A stretch of 6,296 bases of DNA. Source: Desulfovibrio sp. Lineage in GTDB: Bacteria > Desulfobacterota > Desulfovibrionia > Desulfovibrionales > Desulfovibrionaceae. Below, piece after piece: positions 1-4,895 of the stretch. Location of the stretch: positions 1-6,296 of the forward strand of contig JAISNZ010000051.1 in NCBI GenBank assembly GCA_031275955.1, read 5' to 3'. How positions within the stretch are numbered: position 1 is the first letter of the stretch; each line of letters begins with the position of its first letter. Position numbers and translations under genes: made by a program. Under the pieces are notes generated by a model. It made no database searches. It saw nothing but the letters and a program-made list of their open reading frames with translations, and had not been told where the DNA came from.

Positions 1-355
1 GTACCAGACGGGTCATATACGCGGGGTTGATCTTTGTAAGCAGGGTGTTGCCCGGGCCCGGAATATCCCGGGTCGGATCGTCCGCAAGATAGGGGTTCGG
101 CTGTATCTCGGCGGAAACATGCGCATACACGCCGCCGAGTCGGGAATTCCAGCGCCGGTAGACGATATCCTTCTCAAAGGCCGTGCGGGCCTGGATAAGG
201 GCGTATTCTTCGGCATACTCATAGGCGCGGTGAATATTGAAAAACAGCGAAGCGGCAACGGCCGTCGTCCAAAAGACGATCAGCAGCGCGACATAGGCGG
301 AAACGGAAAAGTATTTTTGCGCCGGGGCTGTTTTCGTTTGCGGAGTCTGCGCCAT
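1..355 (-). CDS. Membrane sensor protein, DUF3365 (Tll0287-like) N-terminal domain, partial
   Basis: This is the first 118 residues of a minus-strand gene that leaves the window at its left edge, so no stop codon is seen. The start is ATG at 355, with a GGGAG ribosome binding site six bases upstream. Residues 1-15 are a short polar cytoplasmic tail, and about 16-40 form one transmembrane segment (YVALLIVFWTTAVAASLFF). An alpha-helical stretch (about 41-66) and the start of a periplasmic domain follow. RRWNSRLGGVY (67-77), NPYL (87-90) and LTKINPAYMTR (106-116) are hallmarks of the DUF3365/Tll0287-like sensor domain, which often precedes PAS and histidine kinase, methyl-accepting or cyclase modules. 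In sulfate reducers this domain usually belongs to sensor histidine kinases, but the output domain lies outside the window, so the class of signalling protein is inference. The gene is divergent from the glycosidase-family gene. Confidence 0.85.
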   Translation of the reverse strand, partial: MAQTPQTKTAPAQKYFSVSAYVALLIVFWTTAVAASLFFNIHRAYEYAEEYALIQARTAFEKDIVYRRWNSRLGGVYAHVSAEIQPNPYLADDPTRDIPGPGNTLLTKINPAYMTRLV

Positions 356-657
356 TTCTGTCTCCCGATGGCGGTAGAAGCTCGTTCACAGTTTCCGTGA
401 CAAGCAGCGCGTCCTTTTTGCCGATGATTGAGATGGATCAAGCATAGCGTAGCCGCCGAACAAGGCAAGAAATATTTAAGGAAACGGGTCAACCGCCCGG
501 CAAGGATTCGCAGGAAAATCCCTGCCGCGAAACAGGAGCAGGCGGGCTCGCCGCAAGCGAACTGTTTCAAGCGCTAAGGGTTCTATCCTTGATATGGTGA
601 AAGTCCCGGACTTTGCTCTGTCTTGCCGTTCCGGCGGAAAACCGGTAGCATCTGCCC
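356..657. other. Divergent intergenic region between sensor gene and glycosidase gene
   Basis: About 300 bases separate the two divergent start codons. The open frames that cross it have atypical Arg/Pro/Gly-rich composition, have no ribosome binding sites and overlap the better-supported genes, so I see no gene here. It should hold the promoters of both neighbours. A weak minus-strand sigma70-like pair is annotated separately. For the plus-strand gene I found only poor candidates (TTGATA at 589-594 with TTTGCT at 612-617, spacer 17). No strong hairpin, operator-like palindrome or repeat stands out. Confidence 0.6.
441..468 (-). promoter_or_regulatory. Candidate sigma70-type promoter for the sensor gene
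   Basis: On the minus strand TTGCCT (468-463) and TATGCT (446-441) are separated by 16 bases. Each matches four of six consensus bases. It would give a leader of roughly 80 nt before the ATG at 355. The location is right, but the match is weak. Confidence 0.3.
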
Positions 658-1653
658 ATGAACGCGATCCGGCGCCAGGCCCCGGGGCGCGGGCGGGAAT
701 GCCGTCCCGGTCCCTTTTCCGTCCGGGGAAAACTTCTGCGTCTGGTTTGGGGGTTCTGCCTCTGTCTGGCCGTATGTTCTCCCGTCCGGACCGAAGCGTC
801 TGCGCAGCCGGCCCAGGAGGACCTTCCGGGTCTGGATCGTGGGCCGCTGCCGGAGATTGTCTGGTCCGGCCTGCGCCCGGGTCTGGAACTGGGTCTGGCG
901 CCGCTGTCCGCAAAGGGAGAGGGTGACGCCTGCTGTGTTTTCCTGCGCTTTGCGCCCCGCCTGTTTTCCTTCGGCCTGTACATGGCCTCCGCTGACGGGG
1001 CCGCCCACTCCCTGCGGGGCTGGGCGGAAAAGGGCGATCTCCTTGCCGGGATTAACGCCGGCATGTATTTGCCGGATCAGTTGACCAGCATAGGACTGAT
1101 GCGGACGCGCGGACATGTGAACAACGGACGCCCCGGTTCCCGCCTGGGAGGCTTTTTTGTTTCCGATCCCGGGGAGCGGGGCCTGCCCCCGGCGGATATC
1201 CTCGAACATGATGTTGAAGGCTGGGAAAGCCGCTTGAACCGCTACGGTCAGGCGGTGCAGAATTACCGGCTCATCAACGGCCGGGGACGGATTCTCTGGC
1301 CCGAGGGGGGACAGGCGCACAGCATCGCGGCGGTGGGCAAGGATCGGCAGGGGCGCATCCTGTTCATTCTTGGTCAGCAGCCCTTGCCAGCGGCGACTTT
1401 CGCCCGTCTGCTCAAGCGCTTTCCCCTGGATTTGGGACCGGTGCTGTATGTGGAAGGGGGCGCCCAGGCCGGTTTGTTTGTCCGCGAAACGGGCAGAGGT
1501 GCCATGCCCTCGCGGCCTGGGGCCTCAAGCCATGCGCAAGGGGACGGGGTGATCCACGTCTGGAAAGGACGACTGGATCTTCTTCGGACCAGAGGCAATC
1601 CTGACGCGCCCCTGCCGAATATTATCGGAGTCCGCGCCTTGGGAAAACGCTGA
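658..1653 (+). CDS. Exported phosphodiester glycosidase family (NAGPA/DUF2233-like) protein
   Basis: This gene encodes 331 residues. A basic N-terminus and a hydrophobic stretch (about 26-40, LLRLVWGFCLCLAVC) end in ASA-Q (47-50), a good signal peptidase I site, so the protein is probably periplasmic. LAVC resembles a lipobox but has Val before Cys. The mature part shows the pattern of the NAGPA/DUF2233 fold: INAGMY (132-137), VNNGRPGSRLGGFF (154-167), QNYRLI (201-206), a YVEGGAQAG loop (264-272) where many relatives have a DGG-type loop, and a C-terminal LPNIIGVR (319-326). Characterised members remove GlcNAc from phosphodiesters or act on cell-surface glycan linkages; the substrate here cannot be told. 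ATG 658 is the first start after an in-frame stop at 646-648, but it has only a weak ribosome binding site (GGTAG). The n-region is long for a signal peptide. It looks monocistronic, ending at a convergent junction. Confidence 0.8.
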   Translation: MNAIRRQAPGRGRECRPGPFSVRGKLLRLVWGFCLCLAVCSPVRTEASAQPAQEDLPGLDRGPLPEIVWSGLRPGLELGLAPLSAKGEGDACCVFLRFAPRLFSFGLYMASADGAAHSLRGWAEKGDLLAGINAGMYLPDQLTSIGLMRTRGHVNNGRPGSRLGGFFVSDPGERGLPPADILEHDVEGWESRLNRYGQAVQNYRLINGRGRILWPEGGQAHSIAAVGKDRQGRILFILGQQPLPAATFARLLKRFPLDLGPVLYVEGGAQAGLFVRETGRGAMPSRPGASSHAQGDGVIHVWKGRLDLLRTRGNPDAPLPNIIGVRALGKR

Positions 1654-1676
1654 TTTACTGCCGCTGACCAGGGGGT

Positions 1677-1709
1677 ACGCCGTCCGTCCCGCGCGCGGGC
1701 GGACAGCGT
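1677..1709 (+). terminator. GC-rich hairpin after the glycosidase gene, possible terminator
   Basis: Starting 24 bases after the stop codon, ACGC (1677-1680), GTCCG (1682-1686) and CCCGC (1688-1692) pair with GCGGG (1695-1699), CGGAC (1700-1704) and GCGT (1706-1709). This leaves a bulged T1687, one C-A mismatch and a tight loop. The stem is very stable but no T-run follows, so it may be an mRNA 3'-end protecting structure or a factor-assisted terminator rather than a classical intrinsic one. Confidence 0.4.
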
Positions 1710-1720
1710 CTGATACCAAG

Positions 1721-1746
1721 TTGCATTCAAACTCGTTTGAATGCAA
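1721..1746. repeat. Perfect 12-bp inverted repeat (hairpin 1 of the element)
   Basis: TTGCATTCAAAC (1721-1732) and GTTTGAATGCAA (1735-1746) are exact reverse complements separated by TC. As a hairpin it would use an ACTCGT-like loop with about 11 pairs. As duplex DNA it is a near-continuous 26-bp palindrome that could be a protein binding site. Its left arm is part of the terminal repeat of the element. Confidence 0.8.
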
Positions 1747-1753
1747 GACGCCA

Positions 1754-1795
1754 AAGTTTTTGAAAAACAGGCAAAGCCTGATTTTTCAAAAACTT
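1754..1795. terminator. Bidirectional intrinsic terminator-like hairpin (hairpin 2)
   Basis: The left arm 1754-1772 pairs with 1776-1795 over 19 bp, with one bulged A (1781) and an AAA loop. The inner part is CAGGC-AAA-GCCTG, flanked by A5 on the left and T5 on the right, so transcripts from either side meet a GC stem followed by a U-run. This suits the convergent arrangement of the genes ending at 1653 (plus) and 1898 (minus). Confidence 0.65.
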
Positions 1796-1798
1796 GCG

Positions 1799-1819
1799 GG
1801 CAGAGGCTTCGCCTCTGCC
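1799..1819. repeat. Perfect 9-bp GC hairpin (hairpin 3)
   Basis: GGCAGAGGC (1799-1807) and GCCTCTGCC (1811-1819) are exact reverse complements around a TTC loop. It directly follows hairpin 2 and abuts hairpin 4, which makes it the central GC-rich module of the repeat element. Confidence 0.75.
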
Positions 1820-1855
1820 ATACCAATTAGCTTTCTATTGAAAGCAAATTGGTAT
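1820..1855. repeat. Inverted repeat forming the right end of the element (hairpin 4)
   Basis: ATACCAATT (1820-1828) and GCTTTC (1830-1835) pair with GAAAGC (1840-1845) and AATTGGTAT (1847-1855), with one A-A mismatch and a TATT loop. The arms repeat the ATACCAA-TT-GC-TTC theme of the left end at 1713, so the element has three related copies of this motif. Confidence 0.75.
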
Positions 1856-1897
1856 GAAAAGATATGCCCCCGGTGGGGTTCGGGATGGTCATTTGCT

Positions 1898-2275
1898 CTA
1901 ATGCGGAAAGCCGCCGTCCTCGTCGTCAAAAAAGGTCTGGTTCCGGCCTTCGGCCTCAAGGGCGGCTATTTGTTCTTCAAGCCATTCCACGAGGTCCCGG
2001 GCGGCGTAATAGTTGAGGATGACCTTGCTGTGGATGAAACGGGCGACCTGTTTCACCTCTTCGTCGGCGGGAGCGATTTCGTGTCCGAGGCTGCCGTCCG
2101 GGGCAATGATGCTTTCCGAGTAGGCGGGGAGTTTGTCGCTTTCGGTGTAGAAATTCATCTCCACTTCCCCCTGGGAGTTGATGCCGCCAATGACGCCGTG
2201 CGCGTATTGCAGACGGGCTTCGGGGGCGTGCACATAGTCATAGCGGATGCGGAGAGGCTGTTTTTCCTGACTCAT
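1898..2275 (-). CDS. Conserved-looking hypothetical protein, 125 aa
   Basis: The start is ATG at 2275, preceded by a strong AAGGAG site five bases upstream; the stop is TAG at 1898-1900. The protein is small, acidic and soluble, without signal peptide or membrane segment. Residues about 10-60 look like beta strands (RIRYDYVHAP, YAHGVIGGI, VEMNFYTES). About 70-110 are predicted helical (EEVKQVARFIHSKVILNYY, RDLVEWLEEQIAALEAE), and the tail is acidic (FFDDEDGG). The strand-then-helix layout vaguely resembles DUF3467-type small proteins, but I cannot assign it. It is probably co-transcribed with the gene ending at 2369, 93 bases upstream, and is followed by the terminator-like repeat element. 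The good ribosome binding site and coherent composition make it a real gene; function unknown. Confidence 0.8.
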   Translation of the reverse strand: MSQEKQPLRIRYDYVHAPEARLQYAHGVIGGINSQGEVEMNFYTESDKLPAYSESIIAPDGSLGHEIAPADEEVKQVARFIHSKVILNYYAARDLVEWLEEQIAALEAEGRNQTFFDDEDGGFPH

Positions 2276-2280
2276 GGGGA

Positions 2281-2286
2281 CTCCTT
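2281..2286 (-). promoter_or_regulatory. Strong Shine-Dalgarno site for the 125-aa protein
   Basis: AAGGAG on the minus strand lies five bases before ATG 2275. It fixes the start of the 125-aa protein and contrasts with the next gene upstream, which has no such site. Confidence 0.8.
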
Positions 2287-2368
2287 GTGCGGCGCGCGAC
2301 AGACCGGCGACCCGTTGCGGATGGTGTCTTCCCGCGTCCGGAGGGAGAACGCGCGGAAAGATTTTTGC

Positions 2369-2716
2369 TCAAACACTGACGGCAAAGAGGGCGCCTTCCT
2401 GCGCTTCGGGAATGGACCAGCGCGCGGGGGCGCTGCCCAGATCGGCGCCGAGGACGCTGAGGCGGTCTTTGGCCGGCAAGGCGAAGCGTCCTTCGCGCCC
2501 GTTGACGGGAGAATGTTGTCCGGCCTGGAGGCGCACGGGATGCAGGGCGTTTTGCCGGACCGCGTCGATGCGCCGGAAGAGTTCCATCTGGTGGCGCACG
2601 TCGTCGAGGATGGAGGAATAGGGGGGAGGGAGGGAGGGCGGATCCCACTTGCCCGGTATATACCGCGCAGTGGCGAAATGGATGCTGAGTTCGCCCATGT
2701 CGGGGGGCATATTCAT
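2369..2716 (-). CDS. Hypothetical protein, 115 aa
   Basis: I did not recognise this protein. Starting at ATG 2716 it has 115 residues and ends at TGA 2371-2369. Alternative in-frame ATGs are 2710 and 2698. The frame is open further upstream, but that part overlaps the divergent gene and reads as Arg/Pro-rich shadow. Visible features: ELSIHFATARYIPGKW (9-24), a proline cluster SLPPPYSS (28-35), a helix-like DDVRHQMELFRRIDAVRQN (38-56), then a strand-like basic region and RFALPAKDRLSVLGADLG (77-94). There is no signal peptide, membrane segment or Cys. No ribosome binding site precedes any of the starts; a promoter whose predicted start site coincides with the A of ATG 2716 suggests a leaderless mRNA. 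It is probably the first gene of a two-gene unit with the 125-aa protein. Coding status is likely but not certain. Confidence 0.6.
   Translation of the reverse strand: MNMPPDMGELSIHFATARYIPGKWDPPSLPPPYSSILDDVRHQMELFRRIDAVRQNALHPVRLQAGQHSPVNGREGRFALPAKDRLSVLGADLGSAPARWSIPEAQEGALFAVSV
2621..2638 (+). other. Canonical G-quadruplex motif with one-base loops
   Basis: G6-A-G3-A-G3-A-G3 on the plus strand fits the G3N1G3N1G3N1G3 pattern, the most stable class of intramolecular G-quadruplex in vitro. It lies on the template strand of the 115-aa gene, in the proline-rich SLPPPYSS codons, and about 100 bases before the start of the plus-strand gene at 2737. A regulatory role is inference; it may simply follow from the codons. 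Confidence 0.6.
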
Positions 2717-2722
2717 GGGGGC

Positions 2723-2751
2723 ATGGTAAGATAGAGATGGAGAGATGTAAA
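2723..2751 (-). promoter_or_regulatory. Candidate promoter giving a leaderless transcript of the 115-aa gene
   Basis: On the minus strand TTTACA (2751-2746, five of six consensus bases) and TACCAT (2728-2723, four of six) are separated by 17 bases. Transcription would start about seven bases downstream, at 2716, which is the A of the ATG. This would explain the lack of a ribosome binding site. The promoter sits in the 20-bp gap and the first codons of the divergent gene. Confidence 0.45.
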
Positions 2752-3411
2752 GCGGACATGCGCGGGGAAGGCGCCCAGCGGGGGAAAAATACCGCTCCTG
2801 TTGCCGGGCCGGTCTGGTTGCGTCTGGAACCGGTTTTCGACGCGGGTTGGTTTTGGGCCGCCGGTTTTTCCCCGCAGGATCTTCCGGTCCGGAATTGGCC
2901 CGCTCTCTGGGACCGCTGGCTGTCCGCCGCCCGGGCGGGGTTGCTGCCCCTGCCTTCACGGACGCTTCTTTTGGCGGAACTGCCCGCTTGCGTGGAAGAG
3001 GAAACGGACGCGCAGTTTCGGGCCTCCCCTTTTCTGGGCTATGCCCATGATCTTCTGGCCCAGGCCCTTTGCCGGGATCTGGCTCGTGCCGTCCTTAAAC
3101 GGAGCGCGTCCGGGGGGAGGCCTTGCCTCGCTCTCCGGGCCGCTCCGGCGCCGGACGGCGCAAAGGAAGGGCGGCCGCCGGAGCCGGTGCGGAAGGAAAT
3201 CGTTCCGGGGGAAAGCCTCGCCTGCCTCCCCTTTCCCCGTCTCTCGCCGGATGAGCGGGCCGCCCTTGTCCGCCTGGGGATCCTTGCCCCCAAGGGATCT
3301 TTTCCTCTGCTTCTTCGCCGCTATGCGCTGCTGACCATCCGTCCCCCCACGGGGGGGTGCGCCGTCTGCGCCCTGGCCCAGGACTGCCCGAAGCGGCCTT
3401 TCTCCTCCTGA
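2737..3411 (+). CDS. Hypothetical protein with C-terminal Cys-x2-Cys-x5-Cys motif, 224 aa
   Basis: I did not recognise this gene. It is cytoplasmic-looking, rich in Leu, Ala, Arg and Trp, with no signal peptide or membrane segment. An N-terminal part (about 24-120) holds WLRLEPVFDAGWFWAAGF and WPALWDRWLSAARAGLLPLP, then a helix-like SPFLGYAHDLLAQALCRDLARAVL (97-120). A Gly/Ala/Pro-rich linker (about 122-160) follows, and then LSPDERAALVRLGILAPKG (169-187). The last 20 residues contain C208-x2-C211-x5-C217. That spacing equals the last three cysteines of the iron-sulfur cluster of the EndoIII/MutY family, but no fourth Cys stands at the expected place and no HhH motif is seen, so a metal site is speculation. 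ATG 2737 and ATG 2758 are both possible; neither has a good ribosome binding site. It ends 68 bases before pyk ATG 3480 and is likely co-transcribed with it. Confidence 0.7.
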   Translation: MERCKADMRGEGAQRGKNTAPVAGPVWLRLEPVFDAGWFWAAGFSPQDLPVRNWPALWDRWLSAARAGLLPLPSRTLLLAELPACVEEETDAQFRASPFLGYAHDLLAQALCRDLARAVLKRSASGGRPCLALRAAPAPDGAKEGRPPEPVRKEIVPGESLACLPFPRLSPDERAALVRLGILAPKGSFPLLLRRYALLTIRPPTGGCAVCALAQDCPKRPFSS

Positions 3412-3445
3412 AGGTCTTCCCTGCTGTGCCTTTCGCGGCTTTCGC

Positions 3446-3451
3446 TTGACA
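3446..3451 (+). promoter_or_regulatory. Consensus -35 hexamer before pyk without a matching -10
   Basis: TTGACA is exact, but the hexamers 16-18 bases downstream (around 3468-3475) are CACTTC, ACTTCT or CTTCTT, none resembling TATAAT. A start site from here would fall on the pyk start codon. It may be chance, or an activator-dependent internal promoter. Confidence 0.2.
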
Positions 3452-3479
3452 AAATCCGGAAAGCTGGCACTTCTTGAGC

Positions 3480-4889
3480 ATGAAGACAAAGATTATTGCC
3501 ACCTTGGGTCCGGCCTGCGCTTCACCGGATGTGCTGTCCCGCCTTGTCCTTGCCGGGGCGCGCATTCTCCGCCTGAACTTTTCCCATGGCGATGCGGCTG
3601 ATTTTGTGGACACCATTGCCGCGATCCGGGAACTGGAAGCAAAATTCGGTTTTCCCCTCACAATCCTCCAGGATCTGGCCGGCCCTAAAATCCGCATCGG
3701 GCTTCTGGAGGAAGGCAGCATTCAGTTCAAGAAGGGCGACAAGGCTTTTCTTGGGCCGAAACGTCCGGCGGTAGCCCTGCAGACCCCGTATATTCCTTTT
3801 GAAAAGCGGGAAATCCTGGAAGGGCTGGAAGAGGGCGACAGGCTGGTCCTGGCGGACGGCACCCTGCAGTTCGTTGTGACGGACAAGGCGCCGGGCGGAT
3901 TCATCATCCAGGCGGATAACGGCGGAATGGTAACCTCCCGCAAGGGTCTGGCCCTGCCGGGCAAGTCGGTGCGCCTGCCCGCCCTCACGGAGGCGGACAA
4001 GAAGAATCTGGCCGACGGGCTGAGGCTCGGGGTGGATGCGGTGGCCCTGTCCTATGTGCAGACGCCGGAAGACATCCTTGAGGCGCGGGAAATCATCAGG
4101 GCCTCCGGACGGAACATCCCCATCTGCGCGAAATTGGAACGGCAGAATGCGGTGGACAGGCTGAACGATATCCTGGAAGTTACGGACATCGTCATGGTGG
4201 CCCGCGGGGATCTGGGTATAGAGTGCCCCCTGCCGGCCCTCCCGGCCATGCAGAAGCGGATTATCGCCGCCTGTAACGCGGCCAACAAGCCGGTCATCGT
4301 GGCCACGCAGATGCTGCTCTCCATGGTCAACAATCCGGCCCCCACACGGGCGGAAACCACAGATGTGGCCAATGCCGTTCTGGACGGAGCGGATTGCGTG
4401 ATGCTCTCGGAAGAGACGGCCATGGGCGGCTTCCCTGTGGAAACGGTGGTCTTCATGGGGAGGATCGCCGAGGAGGCCGAGACCCTTCTGGCCGAGCGCA
4501 AGCGCTTCAGCGGCTCGCCTCTGGTGGATAACACTCCGGATTTCCTAGCCTATTCAGCCTGCCTGATCGCGGAACGGGTGGGCGCCGAGGCCATCGTGGC
4601 CCATAGCGTAACCGGCAGGGCGGGACGGAGCCTTTCTTCCTACCGGCCGAGACAGCCGATCTTTATTCTGACGCCGGACGCCGAGGTGCTGCGCCATTTG
4701 AATTTTTCCTGGGGAGTGACGCCATGCCTGGCGGATGAGTCCATTCCCGGGCACCTGCAACGGGCGGAGCGGTATATTGAGGCTTCGCCGCGCTTTCTGG
4801 CGGGGACGAGCATGATCATCACAGCGGGCCAGCCCAAGGAAGGCATCTCGGCCCAAGGCACCAACCTTGTGAAAATTTACAGGAAATAG
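3480..4889 (+). CDS. pyk: Pyruvate kinase
   Basis: This is a complete 469-aa enzyme of normal bacterial length that makes pyruvate and ATP from phosphoenolpyruvate and ADP in the last step of glycolysis in the cytoplasm. Visible motifs: KTKIIATLGPA (2-12), RLNFSHG (31-37), DLAGPKIR (65-72), the beta-barrel B domain (about 73-165), the AKLE catalytic/metal site (K218, E220), MVARGDLGIE (239-248, metal Asp244), KPVIVATQML (270-279), PTRAETTDVANAVLDGAD (288-305), and the C domain with AHSVTGRAGRSLSSYRP (374-390). There is no extra C-terminal PEP-utilizing domain. ATG 3480 fits the family start; an in-frame TTG at 3474 is an alternative, and neither has a strong ribosome binding site. Lys70 replaces the Glu117 of the muscle enzyme, which points to potassium-independent activity. 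An HD-GYP-like gene starts 6 bases after the TAG stop. Confidence 0.97.
   Translation: MKTKIIATLGPACASPDVLSRLVLAGARILRLNFSHGDAADFVDTIAAIRELEAKFGFPLTILQDLAGPKIRIGLLEEGSIQFKKGDKAFLGPKRPAVALQTPYIPFEKREILEGLEEGDRLVLADGTLQFVVTDKAPGGFIIQADNGGMVTSRKGLALPGKSVRLPALTEADKKNLADGLRLGVDAVALSYVQTPEDILEAREIIRASGRNIPICAKLERQNAVDRLNDILEVTDIVMVARGDLGIECPLPALPAMQKRIIAACNAANKPVIVATQMLLSMVNNPAPTRAETTDVANAVLDGADCVMLSEETAMGGFPVETVVFMGRIAEEAETLLAERKRFSGSPLVDNTPDFLAYSACLIAERVGAEAIVAHSVTGRAGRSLSSYRPRQPIFILTPDAEVLRHLNFSWGVTPCLADESIPGHLQRAERYIEASPRFLAGTSMIITAGQPKEGISAQGTNLVKIYRK
4881..4886 (+). promoter_or_regulatory. Ribosome binding site for the HD-GYP-like gene inside pyk
   Basis: AGGAAA overlaps the last two pyk codons (AGG AAA, Arg-Lys) and lies nine bases before ATG 4896. 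This suggests that ribosomes finishing pyk favour initiation of the next gene. Confidence 0.5.
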
Positions 4890-4895
4890 CCGCGC

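Larger units (their letters stand above)
1713..1855. repeat. 143-bp MITE/REP-like element with terminal inverted repeats and four hairpins
   Basis: The left end (ATACCAAGTTGCATTCAA) and the reverse complement of the right end (ATACCAATTTGCTTTCAA) match at 16 of 18 bases. Almost the whole interval folds into four consecutive hairpins: 1721-1746, 1754-1795, 1799-1819 and 1820-1855. It is more A/T-rich than the flanking genes and contains no credible gene. A three-base direct repeat TGA flanks a slightly shorter version (1711-1713 and 1855-1857), which could be a target duplication or chance. It lies between two convergent gene ends, a site where REP-type and miniature elements are tolerated and can act as terminators. 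I infer a non-autonomous, probably multicopy repeat; copy number cannot be judged from one window. Confidence 0.7.

Noticed and set aside
820..900. Recurring GGGTCTGG words in the glycosidase gene
   Set aside because: Irregular spacing and explained by repeated Gly-Leu codons; not a tandem repeat.
583..1320. Minus-strand open frames of up to 245 codons opposite the glycosidase gene
   Set aside because: Rich in Arg, Pro, Gly and Gln, no ribosome binding site, antisense to a gene with recognisable NAGPA-family motifs.
2333..2353. CGCGT/ACGCG inverted repeat with an 11-base loop between the two minus-strand genes
   Set aside because: Only five pairs with a long loop and no adjacent U-run in either direction; too weak to call a terminator or attenuator.
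2655..2664. Palindrome GGTATATACC with a TATATA core
   Set aside because: It lies within the codons for ARYIPG of the 115-aa gene, and no -35 hexamer stands at a proper distance on either strand.
1721..2734. Long plus-strand open frame of 337 codons across the middle of the window
   Set aside because: It begins in the palindrome of the repeat element and runs antisense to the two minus-strand genes. Its Val/Gly/Phe-rich sequence is typical of an antisense shadow, and the 125-aa minus gene has the better ribosome binding site and composition.
3465..3480. Sigma54-like site TGGCAC-N5-GAGCA before pyk, with GG and GC ten bases apart
   Set aside because: The spacing is right, but the site touches the pyk start codon, so transcription would begin inside the conserved N-terminus of pyruvate kinase. 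It is most likely chance.
3095..3721. Minus-strand open frame of 208 codons opposite the Cys-motif gene and pyk start
   Set aside because: Arg/Pro-rich low-complexity shadow overlapping the N-terminus of pyruvate kinase.
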